Positions 18,697 to 28,309 are shown, counted from the first letter of the stretch. The stretch is DNA of 50,928 nt from an uncultured Maribacter sp. (GCA_937125035.1 CAKZLG010000167.1:1-50928); one strand, 5' to 3'. Notes: generated by a model from the sequence alone, not told the origin. A program made the numbers and translations.

Positions 18697-18726
18697 AGCC
18701 TGGGCATCTTTTGCCCGGGCTTTTTC
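18697..18726 (+). terminator. Terminator after the PPIase gene
   Basis: GCCTGGGCA-tctt-TTGCCCGGGC hairpin followed by TTTTTC. Confidence 0.7.
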
Positions 18727-18860
18727 ATTGGGCCTTGGCCCTACTAAAACCCAACGACCATAAATTCATTACATTTAGGATAACGATTGAGATGAAAAAG
18801 TATACCCTATCAAAAGATTTTGGAGTCGCTTTACTTAGAATGACCAATAGAGGAACTTTC

Positions 18861-18959
18861 CTACTTTGATGTGCCTTTTTTTGATCGGAACAGACTTACC
18901 ATGAGCATCGTTAGATTTACCAAAAGTAACACGAATAGAACGCCAAGAAATGTGTGCAT
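18861..18959 (-). CDS. Putative 32-aa single-TM microprotein, similar to the 2646-2822 product; not in the supplied ORF track
   Basis: Own translation MHTFLGVLFVLLLVNLTMLMVSLFRSKKGTSK*; 11 of the first 23 residues match MITFFTIFLVLVGINLGMLFISL. Confidence 0.45.
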   Translation of the reverse strand: MHTFLGVLFVLLLVNLTMLMVSLFRSKKGTSK

Positions 18960-19093
18960 AGGTTGTTGTAGTTTACTGGGGGAGTGTTTTGTTTAACAAA
19001 AAGATGCTTTTAGTGGTAAAAGGTTGCTTTTTAATTCAACAAAAAAAACAAAAAAGGCATATATCTCAATACACCCCAATGCGTATAAACGAA

Positions 19094-19120
19094 AAAGCCC
19101 GGACCATGGGTCCGGGCTTT
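19094..19120 (-). terminator. Terminator of the cold-shock gene
   Basis: AAAGCCCGGACC-atg-GGTCCGGGCTTT, 12-bp perfect stem; T-run on minus strand. Confidence 0.8.
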
Positions 19121-19140
19121 ATATAAAAAAGTTGTATTAC

Positions 19141-19335
19141 CTAGTCAATTACTTTCACATTAACGGCGTTCAATCCTTTTTTACCTTGTTGTAGTTCAAA
19201 TTCTACAACATCGCCTTCACGAACTTCATCGATTAAGCCAGAAATGTGTACAAAATGATCTGTGTTTGAACCATCTTCAGTAATGAAGCCATATCCCTTG
19301 GAATCATTGAAGAATTTAACTGTTCCTTTACTCAT
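19141..19335 (-). CDS. Cold-shock protein (CspA family)
   Basis: 64 aa MSKGTVKFFNDSKGYGFITEDGSNTDHFVHISGL...VEFELQQGKKGLNAVNVKVID. Confidence 0.97.
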   Translation of the reverse strand: MSKGTVKFFNDSKGYGFITEDGSNTDHFVHISGLIDEVREGDVVEFELQQGKKGLNAVNVKVID

Positions 19336-19458
19336 AATAATAAAATTAAATATTGATTAAAGCGCGAAGATAATGCATAAATATTTAATCTAGAGTATTT
19401 TAGTGTATTATCTTAACGTTAACATCTTCTTATTTTATTGAATAGTGCGGTAGGCCGC

Positions 19459-20097
19459 TTAAGAGGTGGGGTCAGGGGTCATGCGCAAATAGGGCTTAAC
19501 CTCGGTCACTCCCTTTTTGAACATCGTTTTGGCATCCTCTGTAGAGATGGCCGGGCTGACCACCACATCCTCACCGTTTTTCCAATTGGCCGGTGTGGCC
19601 ACCTTGTGGTAGGCAGTGAGCTGTAAGGAGTCTATGACCCGCAAGAGTTCGTAAAAGTTGCGCCCTGTGGATGCAGGGTAGGTGAGTATCAGCTTTACCG
19701 TTTTGTCCGGTGCAATGATAAAGACGGAACGTACGGTCAGGTTATTGTCCGCCCTTGGGTGTATCATATCATAGAGGTCTGCCACTTTTTTGTCCTCATC
19801 AGCTATGATGGGAAAGTTCACGGTGGTATCCTGAACTTCATCAATATCTTTTATCCATTCCTTGTGCGATGCCGCCCCATCTACGGATAGGGCCAACATT
19901 TTTACGTTGCGCTTGTCAAATTCCGATTTAAACTTGGCGGCCGTTCCCAATTCCGTGGTACATACCGGGGTGAAATCTGCCGGATGGGAGAAAAGTATCC
20001 CCCAAGAATCCCCCAAATGGTCATATAAATTAATGGTGCCCATAGAGCTATCTGCCGTAAAGTCTGGCGCGGTGTCGCCTAATCTTAGTGTTGCCAT
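19459..20097 (-). CDS. 1-Cys peroxiredoxin (Prx6 type)
   Basis: LFSHPADFTPVCTTELG active site, SVDGAASHKEWIKDI, VTPANWKNGEDVVV-like C-terminal segment. Confidence 0.95.
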   Translation of the reverse strand: MATLRLGDTAPDFTADSSMGTINLYDHLGDSWGILFSHPADFTPVCTTELGTAAKFKSEFDKRNVKMLALSVDGAASHKEWIKDIDEVQDTTVNFPIIADEDKKVADLYDMIHPRADNNLTVRSVFIIAPDKTVKLILTYPASTGRNFYELLRVIDSLQLTAYHKVATPANWKNGEDVVVSPAISTEDAKTMFKKGVTEVKPYLRMTPDPTS

Positions 20098-20202
20098 GTG
20101 TATTTCGTTTTTTATTCTATTTACCCTACAAAGTTAATAGATTATGAGCACAGACCTTTTTTTGAAGGTTAAAAGTGTATTAAACTTTGCTACATTTACG
20201 AT

Positions 20203-20739
20203 ATGGAAGACATGGAAAAACTACGTTACCCCATAGGAAGATTCAGTGCACCCAAAACCATTACAGAGGCCCACATATCCTCATGGCTACAATCTTTGGA
20301 GACCTTGCCCGAACGTTTGCGCCAATTGGTAGGGTCCCTCAGTGAGGACCAGTTGGAGACGCCCTACCGGCCCGGCGGCTGGACGGTAAGGCAAACAATT
20401 CATCACTTAGCGGACAGTCACCACAACAGCTATATCCGTTTTAAGTGGGGCATGACGGAAGAAAATCCGGTGATAAAACCGTATGATGAAAAGGCATGGG
20501 CTGAGCTTCATGATGCAAAATGTGGCCCAGTAGGACCATCTTTGGACCATTTGGCCGCCGTGCACGCCAAGTTGGTCTACTTTTTACGAGGATTGGAAGA
20601 AAAACAATTGAACCGAACCTTTACCCATCCTGATAGTGATACGATCACCACCTTAAAGGAGAATATCGGTCGATATGCTTGGCACGGCAACCATCATTTG
20701 GCCCACTTGGAACATTTAGGGCTTCGCTCTGGCTGTTAA
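20203..20739 (+). CDS. YfiT/DinB-family putative thiol transferase (bacillithiol transferase-like)
   Basis: LRYPIGRF...PYRPGGWTVRQTIHHLADSHHNSYIRFKW...YAWHGNHHLAHL: three-His metal site of the YfiT/BstA subgroup. Confidence 0.9.
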   Translation: MEDMEKLRYPIGRFSAPKTITEAHISSWLQSLETLPERLRQLVGSLSEDQLETPYRPGGWTVRQTIHHLADSHHNSYIRFKWGMTEENPVIKPYDEKAWAELHDAKCGPVGPSLDHLAAVHAKLVYFLRGLEEKQLNRTFTHPDSDTITTLKENIGRYAWHGNHHLAHLEHLGLRSGC

Positions 20740-21267
20740 GGGTATTGTCTTCTCCATGATATACATTCCTTTTTCATTGGGCAGCACATGGGGAAGTGTA
20801 ATTTCTGTCTCCCCAACAACTTGATATCCATTTTTTTTATAAAAGAGAAACGGTTTTCCTTTTTTCATGGCATAAAGAACAATGGCGCTTGCCTTATGTT
20901 TGATGGCCAGCCGCTCAATGAACATGAGCGCAGTACTTCCCAAGTGTTGGCCCGTAAATTCTTTTAAGATATACATCTTGTCCAATAGGAGCGTCTTCCT
21001 GTCCTGATGGCTCTCCGAACAATCATCTTGTAACGAGACATTCAAGATGCCCGCCGGTCGATTTTCGAAAAGGATAATATGGGGAAATGCACTGGGGTGA
21101 TCTACCAAAGCTCTGACCACCTTTTCGGAGAGATAGGTCTTGAAAAAAGAGCTAGGGTCCTTTCCTTCCCAAAGGTGCAGGTAATGTGCCGCATATGATG
21201 CTTTTCCCAAGGCCATATAATCCGCCACACGATCATGATCTACAGCAACAAAAGAAATGGTATCCAT
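20716..21267 (-). CDS. GNAT family N-acetyltransferase
   Basis: 183 aa; LDKMYILKEFTGQHLGSTALMFIERLAIKHKASAIVLYAMKKGKPFLFYKKNGYQVVGE. Confidence 0.85.
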   Translation of the reverse strand: MDTISFVAVDHDRVADYMALGKASYAAHYLHLWEGKDPSSFFKTYLSEKVVRALVDHPSAFPHIILFENRPAGILNVSLQDDCSESHQDRKTLLLDKMYILKEFTGQHLGSTALMFIERLAIKHKASAIVLYAMKKGKPFLFYKKNGYQVVGETEITLPHVLPNEKGMYIMEKTIPLTARAKP

Positions 21268-21273
21268 GCCTTT

Positions 21274-21549
21274 TTACTGTTTCCATTGATTGATACTGCC
21301 CAAACTTGGCTGCTGTTCCACCTCAATGCAGTTGCCCGGCAAAAGCGCATTCAAAGCCTTCCACAAAGAGTTGCTGGTTTGGGGAAGGGCCTTGCCAAGC
21401 TGGTAGTTGATCCGTTGTTCTCCGTGCACCAATTTCAATGGCTCATTATAAAAAAAGAGTGGATGGTTCCATATAGCGTCAAGGGCCTTAGCCACATCTT
21501 TAGTGGTGTTTTTTGGATAGGGAACCGTATTTCCTTTTTCTAGTACCAT
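21274..21549 (-). CDS. Hypothetical protein (91 aa)
   Basis: ORF 7 nt upstream of the GNAT gene on the same strand; soluble, no family recognised. Confidence 0.5.
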   Translation of the reverse strand: MVLEKGNTVPYPKNTTKDVAKALDAIWNHPLFFYNEPLKLVHGEQRINYQLGKALPQTSNSLWKALNALLPGNCIEVEQQPSLGSINQWKQ

Positions 21550-21821
21550 ATCCTTTAAGGGGTAAGGTTCGTTTTTGGGTTTGCTTCTGGATCATTGCTC
21601 TAATGGGAAATGCACCTCATACCTCGTTTTTATACAAAGGTAAGGTTTCGGTAAAAAACCAATACCTAATTTTTATATTGGTCTCTATCACTTTTTTACA
21701 AGGGTTGCTTTTAGGCCCATCAGGGCTAAGGGAAAGCCTTCATCCGTTCAATAGTTTGTTGCATTTGGCCTAAATACCTTATCTTAGAAACTTTCTTTTC
21801 AAGTATTATCGCAGTAATTTT

Positions 21822-22742
21822 TTGACAGAGAGCATACTAGATAACGTAAAGATAAATTTTGACCAAGGTACCCTTTGGACCATGAACTTGGCCTTGGCCC
21901 TGGTCATGTTTGGAGTTGCCCTGGATATCCCGATTAAGGATTTCAAGGCCCTTTGGAAAAATCCAAAAGCGGTCTTGGTTGGGGTTTTAAGTCAGTTTTT
22001 ATTGTTGCCCGCCGTCACCTTTTTTTTGGTACTGCTCTTGGCACCATATCCCAGTATAGCCTTGGGCATGTTCATGGTGGCCGCTTGTCCTGGAGGCAAT
22101 ATATCTAACTTCATTTCACATCTTGCCGGAGGAAATACAGCATTATCAGTTTGCCTAACGGCCATCGCCACGGTGCTTGCCATTGTAATGACACCTCTCA
22201 ACCTACAGTTTTGGGGGGGTATGTATGAACCCTCTGCCTTGCTGTTACGACAGGTGTCCATCTCTCCTTGGCAGATGGTCAAGCTCGTGGCACTCTTATT
22301 GGGCCTACCGCTGTTCTTGGGAATGTGGCTGAACCATGCCAAGCCTCAATGGGCAAAAATCTTGGCGAAAATGTTCAAAGTGGTATCCTTGTTCTTTTTT
22401 GTGGGTTTGGTATTTTTGGCCCTTTATAAAAACAGACTTATTTTCATGGATTACATTTTTTATGTTTTTTGGATTGTTCTATTGCACAACCTCTTGGCCT
22501 TTACAACGGGGTTCTCAATATCCAAAATAATGGGTCTGGATGCCAAAAGCACACGTTCCATCACCATAGAGACGGGAATACAGAATTCTGGCTTGGGATT
22601 ATTGCTCATTTTTACATTTTTTGATGGAATGGGTGGCATGGCATTATTGGCCGCCTTTTGGGGAATTTGGCACATCGTTTCCGGGTTGGTGTTAGGTGGT
22701 CTATGGGGCATCAAACCCTTTAAAACCAAAAAATTGGCTTGA
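21822..22742 (+). CDS. Bile acid:sodium symporter family protein
   Basis: 306 aa polytopic; LALALVMFGVALDI, GMFMVAACPGGNISNFISHLAGGNTALSVCLTAIAT, IETGIQNSGLGLLLIF; TTG start. Confidence 0.93.
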   Translation: MTESILDNVKINFDQGTLWTMNLALALVMFGVALDIPIKDFKALWKNPKAVLVGVLSQFLLLPAVTFFLVLLLAPYPSIALGMFMVAACPGGNISNFISHLAGGNTALSVCLTAIATVLAIVMTPLNLQFWGGMYEPSALLLRQVSISPWQMVKLVALLLGLPLFLGMWLNHAKPQWAKILAKMFKVVSLFFFVGLVFLALYKNRLIFMDYIFYVFWIVLLHNLLAFTTGFSISKIMGLDAKSTRSITIETGIQNSGLGLLLIFTFFDGMGGMALLAAFWGIWHIVSGLVLGGLWGIKPFKTKKLA

Positions 22743-23806
22743 TAGGCATGTGGTACAAGGCGTTGAAAGGATTCATCAAAGCAGGTATTTACGCTTATCA
22801 CAGGACAGTGGAAGTGCATGGGCTGGAACATGTACCCACTACAAAACCGGTACTTTTCCTGCCCAACCATCAAAGTGCGCTCTTGGATGTTCTTCTGGTG
22901 GCCATAGACTGCCGTAGGAAACCCTACTTCCTTACCCGATCGGACGTATTTGGAAAACCGATTCTCAACGCTTTCTTCAATTTTTTACGGATGGTTCCTA
23001 TTTACAGAATAAGGGATGGTAGGGACAGCCTGCATAAAAATGACGCCATATTTGATACCTGTGCGGCGTTGCTGAACCGTGGCGAGGCCATCGTTATGTT
23101 CCCTGAGGCCAATCACAATATAAAAAGGCGGGTGCGGCCGCTCAGTAAGGGTTTCACCAGAGTGCTTTTTAGGGCGTTGGAAGAGAATCCGAAATTGGAT
23201 ATTCAATTGGTGCCCGTAGGCTTGAATTATAAGCACGCCGAGATTTTTCCGGATGCGGTGGCCCTCTACTACGGTAGGCCCATATCCGTTTTAGCTCTTT
23301 ATGATAAAGATGATCTTCAAAAATCCGTAGGGCAGATAAAAAAAACGGTGTCCCAGCGTTTAAAGGAACTTACCACGCATATTGCGCCAGACCATGAATA
23401 TGGGGCCATTAATGCGTACCTCTTGCAACAAGGGGCCGATTTCTTGAATCCCCGGGCAACCAATGCCCTGGTGAACGAATGGCGGAAAACGGGCACGGGC
23501 CCTATAGCGGTGAAGCCAGAAAAAGCGAAAAGGCATTTTCTTTATCCCCTTTTCCATGTGTTGAACCTACCTGTGATCCTGCTTTGGAAATTGGTCATAA
23601 AACCTAGGGTCTGGGAACCTGAATTTACGGGAACCTTAAGGTTTGCTACCGCCATGGGTGGTTTTTTGCTCTATTTTGGTCTCATCATAGCGGTGCTTAC
23701 ATGGGGGTTGGGGCTGTTTTGGGCTCTTGCCGTGGTTTCTGGCTTGTTTTTATTTAATTGGATGTTCGTGAAATCGGGCGCCGTGGATCCGCGGAACAAA
23801 AAATAA
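22739..23806 (+). CDS. 1-acyl-sn-glycerol-3-phosphate acyltransferase-like protein
   Basis: PVLFLPNHQSALLDVLLV (NHxxxxD-like), VMFPEANHNIKRRVRPLSKGFTRV, two C-terminal TM helices; overlaps upstream gene by 4 nt (or ATG at 22748). Confidence 0.88.
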   Translation: MIGMWYKALKGFIKAGIYAYHRTVEVHGLEHVPTTKPVLFLPNHQSALLDVLLVAIDCRRKPYFLTRSDVFGKPILNAFFNFLRMVPIYRIRDGRDSLHKNDAIFDTCAALLNRGEAIVMFPEANHNIKRRVRPLSKGFTRVLFRALEENPKLDIQLVPVGLNYKHAEIFPDAVALYYGRPISVLALYDKDDLQKSVGQIKKTVSQRLKELTTHIAPDHEYGAINAYLLQQGADFLNPRATNALVNEWRKTGTGPIAVKPEKAKRHFLYPLFHVLNLPVILLWKLVIKPRVWEPEFTGTLRFATAMGGFLLYFGLIIAVLTWGLGLFWALAVVSGLFLFNWMFVKSGAVDPRNKK

Positions 23807-23895
23807 TGGACTTCTTTTTACCCTTCTAATTCGTTAGGGCTCCATGATATTCCGTGGAATGATGTATTTTGTGTGGGCCTAATCCACCCGCTGCT

Positions 23896-25230
23896 ATGAA
23901 AAAATTCCCAAACGCATTTGTGATCATCATTGGGGTTCTACTCTTTGCTTGGTTGCTCACCTATATGGTTCCAAAGGGTTCTTTTCTAAGGATAACGGAC
24001 GCAGAAACGGGAACTACCACGGTGGTAAAGAATTCTTATCACGTTTTGGATGGAACCTCCTTATCCCTCTTTGATCTGCTCTTGGCCGTGCCAAAAGGCA
24101 TGGCAAGCAGTGCAGATGTCATAGTGCTCATTCTTTTATTGGGTGGTTGTTTCTATGTTATTGAGAAGACAGGGGCCATGGCCCAAGGCCTTCATAAATT
24201 GACCACCTTACTTGAGGGAAGGGAGCGCGTGGGTCTATTGGTGGTCGCCACGCTATTTACGGCAGCAGGGGCCAGTATAGGTATGCAGGAGGAGGTCATA
24301 GCCCTGATGCCCGTGTTATTGCTTTTTGGCAAGGGCCTTGGTTATAATGCTTTCACAATGTTGTACGCCAGCTATGGGTCTACGGTTATTGGCAGTTCAT
24401 TTGGACCATCCAATCCATTTGCCGTTTTGTTGGCCCAAAAGGAAGCCGGCCTGCCCTTATTGTCCGGTAGCGGCCTTCGCTTTGGGGCCTTGTTGTTGGC
24501 ATTTGCCGTATGGGCGATTTATCTGTGGTACTACGCCAAAAGAACGAAATTACCAAAAATGGTAATGGCGGAGTCAAATACGGTCCTAACATTTCGGAGC
24601 AAGATGATTTTAATCCTATTGGCCGCCACTTTTAGTATTGTGGTCTATGGCCTACTGTTTTGGGAATGGGGCTTTCATGAAATTACGGCGCTATTCTTTG
24701 GATTGGGACTCGTAGCAGGTATCGTTGGCAATCTGGGCATGGAAGAGACTAGTGAGGCTTATATTGCCGGTTTTAAGGAGATGATATTCGCAGCAATGAT
24801 CATTGGTCTGGCCGACAGTATTTCCGTCATTTTAGAAGAGGGAAAAATCATGGATACCCTCGTATATGCCCTCTTTGCGCCGCTTCAATACCTTCCGGCC
24901 TCCTTATCTGGCGTGCTTATGATGTTGGCCCATGCCGTTCTCCATTTTCCCATACCCAGTTATACCGGGCAGGCCGTTATGACCATGCCCATTCTGGTGC
25001 CCCTTTCCGATCTAATTGGGCTTTCTAGGCAGACCTGTGTGCTGGCCTTCCAATATGGGGCCGTACTGGCCGATCTCTTTGTGCCCACCAACGGCGCACT
25101 TATGGCCGTTCTGGCCATTAGCGGCATTCCCTTTAACCAATGGATCAGGTTTATCGCCCGGCCTACGGTATTGATCATGGCCTTAGCTGCCATGACCCTT
25201 GTGTATGCGGTGATGGTAGGCTATGCGTAG
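23896..25230 (+). CDS. YfcC-family (arginine/ornithine antiporter-like) membrane transporter
   Basis: MKKFPNAFVIIIGVLLFAWLLTYMVPKGSF...GGCFYVIEKTGAM...YASYGSTVIGSSFGPSNPF; ORF opens at 23869. Confidence 0.82.
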   Translation: MKKFPNAFVIIIGVLLFAWLLTYMVPKGSFLRITDAETGTTTVVKNSYHVLDGTSLSLFDLLLAVPKGMASSADVIVLILLLGGCFYVIEKTGAMAQGLHKLTTLLEGRERVGLLVVATLFTAAGASIGMQEEVIALMPVLLLFGKGLGYNAFTMLYASYGSTVIGSSFGPSNPFAVLLAQKEAGLPLLSGSGLRFGALLLAFAVWAIYLWYYAKRTKLPKMVMAESNTVLTFRSKMILILLAATFSIVVYGLLFWEWGFHEITALFFGLGLVAGIVGNLGMEETSEAYIAGFKEMIFAAMIIGLADSISVILEEGKIMDTLVYALFAPLQYLPASLSGVLMMLAHAVLHFPIPSYTGQAVMTMPILVPLSDLIGLSRQTCVLAFQYGAVLADLFVPTNGALMAVLAISGIPFNQWIRFIARPTVLIMALAAMTLVYAVMVGYA

Positions 25231-25261
25231 GACTTTATCACGTACGGCCTTGGTCACAGGG

Positions 25262-27778
25262 TTACATGGAATCTCCGAAGAAAATAGCGTTCATAAGGAG
25301 TTTGTTGGTGCCGTACCAAAATGCCCTGAAATTGGTGTTGTCCGTAAAGGCCATCACTTTGCCCTTGCCCAAACGTTGTACTTGAAAAGGGACGGAATTT
25401 TTGAGCAGCTCCAGATTTTCCTCGGAGATGTAACCGCTCAATAGCGGATTATCCGTATACACTATGGGGTTGTTATAACTGTCTTTATTGGGCGTAATGT
25501 ATACATTGGTATTTCTGAACAAAGCCACGCGGTTATTTTTATATCCGAAGTTTATGGGATGTGATAGGTCTAAGTTGGCCTCGAAAATGGCACCCCCTGT
25601 GACTTGGGCACCATTGAAATCACCCTTTTCCCCAAAACTGATGTTTTTGGCCACCAAGGTATCCTTTTTAAACCCAAGGTTCATGAACTCCTGCTTGTTG
25701 AACCATTCGGCCGCATTTCTGTAGCCGATCAGGGTGCCCCCATTTTTCACCCATGTTTTTAATTTATCGGTGGTTCTTGCGTTTATGGCACTTCCATAGA
25801 AACTGGGCAAAATGATGTCCGTGTAGGCATCCAAAGAGATGTCCTCCAAGTAGTTCAAATCCAATTTGGTGAGCTTCATGTCATAACGGGTATCAAACAA
25901 ATGCCAAATTTCACCGGCATCATAAGACCGTACGCCCTCACCCACAATAATGGCCACTTTCTGTTTCTTCACAGGGTCGAAGTCATTACTGCCCAGGTCA
26001 ATGCCACGCGTGAGGCCCGTACCCACAGCGGTCATTTCAATATGGCTCTCTTTGGCCGTTGCTTGTAGGAAGTCATACAATGCCTTGGCATCCATCTCTT
26101 GGTTCTGAACCGGAATCATGATGGTGCCATAGTCGTAAGTCTTCCCCTCAAGCGTAAAGGGTGATTTTGCCACTTTGGCCCTAATGCCCTTTTGGGTAAT
26201 GGCATTAAGGGCTTTTGGAGTATAGTACTCGTTCCATTCAAACAAATAGGCATAATTGCTCTGTTGACCAACCCCTCCGCCCAAAGGGGCGAGTTCGTTG
26301 ATGGCATCACCTGCCATATCCAATGAACCTACTTCACTATAATCCACATTGAACGCCAAGGGAAAGGTCCAAGCGGAAATATCATAGAAAAGGCTGTCTG
26401 TGAAGGTGGTGCGTTTCTCAAACATGGCTTTTATGAGCCTTGGGTTTTTTTGGTTCATGGGCACCACGTAGCTATGTTCCTTTGCATATGGTGTTCCGTT
26501 GAGGGTAACGTCATTTTCCAAAGCATGGAACTTGATGTTGTGCCGTTGCAGTATTTCAGCCAGATGCCATGCTTTTGCACCATCTTTACTATCCCCAAAA
26601 ACAATGCCCTTAGTCCGTTCTTTGGAGGCCTCCGTACGCAGGTCCTGATAGTACTTTTTTTGGTACGAAAGAATTTTTTCGCGCATCTTGTTTGCCGCTT
26701 CTATAGTGGAGAGGGCCGTGGTAAATTGGTTGCGAATGGTGAATGGGAAGGTCAAAAGGCCATTTTCACTTTCCTGCACGTGCCCCCGGGAACTTGCCTG
26801 TTCAAACAAGATGCCAATGCTGCCGTTTACGTCTGGGAAGGTAGAGCCCTTACCGTAGTAATAATCGTCATACCCTTCTTCAGAATAGTACAGGGAACCT
26901 ATTTTGTCCAGCGCCTTGGCATGATAGGTGGCAATCTCCTCCGTAAGTTCTTGGTTTACCTTTGGGGTCAACGGGTGTACACGGGTGGGCTCGCCCGGTT
27001 GAAAGAAAAAGGTGGAATTAGTGCCCATTTCATGGTGATCCGTTAGTATGTTGGGCATCCAATCATGAAAGGTTTGGATCCTTGCCCTGCTTTCAGGGAG
27101 TTGTACCGGAAGCCAGTCCCTGTTCATGTCAAACCAATAATGATTGGTTCTGCCGCCCGGCCAAACTTCATGGTACTCACGATCGTTATTATCTGAAACC
27201 AGATGCATGCTCCTGTTGGTATTTGCCCAGTAGGCAAAGCGCTGAAGGCCATCTGGGTTAAAGGAGGGATCCATAAGAATGACCATATTCTCCAAAAGTG
27301 CTTCAATTTCCGGTCCTTGGGCAGCGGCCAAGTAATAAGCGTAGGCCAAACCTGCATTGGCACCGCTGGGTTCGTTGCCGTGAATGGAAAAGCCCTGGTA
27401 AACCACAATGGGCATCTTGGAAACGGATACGTCCCCACTTTCCGTCAGGGTGAGGTGGGTCCTGCGGATGTCCTCCAAATTGGTATGGTTTTGGGGCGTG
27501 GTGACGGTCAATAGCAATAGGGGCCGTCCTTCAAACGTGGTGCCCCTATTTTCAATGGTCATGCGGTCACTGGCCTCTGCCAGGGCATACATATACGTGA
27601 CCAATTTGTCATGGGTAACGTGCCACTCGCCCACTTCATGGCCAATGACCTCTTTGGGCGTGGGTATGGCAGGGTCATATGTAAGGTCTTGGGGCAAATA
27701 GTAATCGAGGTCTACGGGAGCCTGTGCCTTTAACAGCAAGGAAAACAATAAGATAAAAGGAAGTACTGCTTTTTTCAT
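25262..27778 (-). CDS. M14 family zinc carboxypeptidase-like metallopeptidase
   Basis: 838 aa, signal peptide, YQGFSIHGNEPSGANAGLAYAYYLA, MDPSFNPDGLQRFAYWANTNR, TDHHEMG; C-terminal DUF4350/GATase-like region. Confidence 0.92.
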   Translation of the reverse strand: MKKAVLPFILLFSLLLKAQAPVDLDYYLPQDLTYDPAIPTPKEVIGHEVGEWHVTHDKLVTYMYALAEASDRMTIENRGTTFEGRPLLLLTVTTPQNHTNLEDIRRTHLTLTESGDVSVSKMPIVVYQGFSIHGNEPSGANAGLAYAYYLAAAQGPEIEALLENMVILMDPSFNPDGLQRFAYWANTNRSMHLVSDNNDREYHEVWPGGRTNHYWFDMNRDWLPVQLPESRARIQTFHDWMPNILTDHHEMGTNSTFFFQPGEPTRVHPLTPKVNQELTEEIATYHAKALDKIGSLYYSEEGYDDYYYGKGSTFPDVNGSIGILFEQASSRGHVQESENGLLTFPFTIRNQFTTALSTIEAANKMREKILSYQKKYYQDLRTEASKERTKGIVFGDSKDGAKAWHLAEILQRHNIKFHALENDVTLNGTPYAKEHSYVVPMNQKNPRLIKAMFEKRTTFTDSLFYDISAWTFPLAFNVDYSEVGSLDMAGDAINELAPLGGGVGQQSNYAYLFEWNEYYTPKALNAITQKGIRAKVAKSPFTLEGKTYDYGTIMIPVQNQEMDAKALYDFLQATAKESHIEMTAVGTGLTRGIDLGSNDFDPVKKQKVAIIVGEGVRSYDAGEIWHLFDTRYDMKLTKLDLNYLEDISLDAYTDIILPSFYGSAINARTTDKLKTWVKNGGTLIGYRNAAEWFNKQEFMNLGFKKDTLVAKNISFGEKGDFNGAQVTGGAIFEANLDLSHPINFGYKNNRVALFRNTNVYITPNKDSYNNPIVYTDNPLLSGYISEENLELLKNSVPFQVQRLGKGKVMAFTDNTNFRAFWYGTNKLLMNAIFFGDSM

Positions 27779-27814
27779 AAGTGCGGTCTGAGTTAGTTGG
27801 ATGATAAAAATAAA

Positions 27815-27842
27815 AACGGCCCTTTGAACACAAAGGGCCGTT
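27815..27842 (-). terminator. Terminator after the PUR-family gene
   Basis: AACGGCCCTTTG-aaca-CAAAGGGCCGTT, 12-bp perfect stem, followed on the minus strand by TTTTATTTTTATC. Confidence 0.8.
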
Positions 27843-27865
27843 AAGATAACTTTAGTATTTTTTTA

Positions 27866-28240
27866 TTAAATATCGTCAAATTCAACATCCGTGAAACTGC
27901 CGCTGGCAGGTTCCTCCATGGCCCCATTTTCCTCATCTTCTTTCTTGAAGTCTTTTTTGTGCCTTTCTGATATGACTTCAGCGCCTTTTTCGCTGATGAT
28001 GAACTCCATCATTTCCTCAACATTTTCCTTAAAGGCGTCAAAATCCTCTTTGTAAAGGTAGATTTTGTGCTTTTTATAATGGAAGGATCCGTCATCATGG
28101 GTGAATTTTTTACTTTCCGTTATGGTGAGATAGTAATCCCCGGCCTTGGTGCTCCTTACATCAAAAAAGTAGGTTCTTCTGCCCGCCCGTAACACTTTGG
28201 AGTGAATTTCCTCCTGATCCATGATTTCTCTATCGCTCAT
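27866..28240 (-). CDS. PUR-family DNA/RNA-binding protein (DUF3276)
   Basis: 124 aa; EEIHSKVLRAGRRTYFFDVRSTKAGDYYLTITESKKF...HKIYLYKEDFDAFKENVEEMMEFI. Confidence 0.94.
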   Translation of the reverse strand: MSDREIMDQEEIHSKVLRAGRRTYFFDVRSTKAGDYYLTITESKKFTHDDGSFHYKKHKIYLYKEDFDAFKENVEEMMEFIISEKGAEVISERHKKDFKKEDEENGAMEEPASGSFTDVEFDDI

Positions 28241-28309
28241 TGCCTATTCGTTGTTATGTCTGATAATTCTATCAAAAATGAAAAAAAAAACGGTATTCGA
28301 CAACATTTT

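Noticed and set aside
18792-18869. 25-aa plus-strand ORF MKKYTLSKDFGVALLRMTNRGTFLL
   Set aside because: Very short, only overlaps the end of the opposing microprotein ORF, no supporting signal.
21513-21773. 86-aa plus-strand ORF before the bile acid symporter
   Set aside because: One hydrophobic stretch but overlaps the start of the minus-strand 91-aa ORF, and composition is not convincing.
26450-27046. 198-aa plus-strand ORF antisense to the M14 peptidase
   Set aside because: No domain, unlikely composition; opposite frame of a convincing metallopeptidase.
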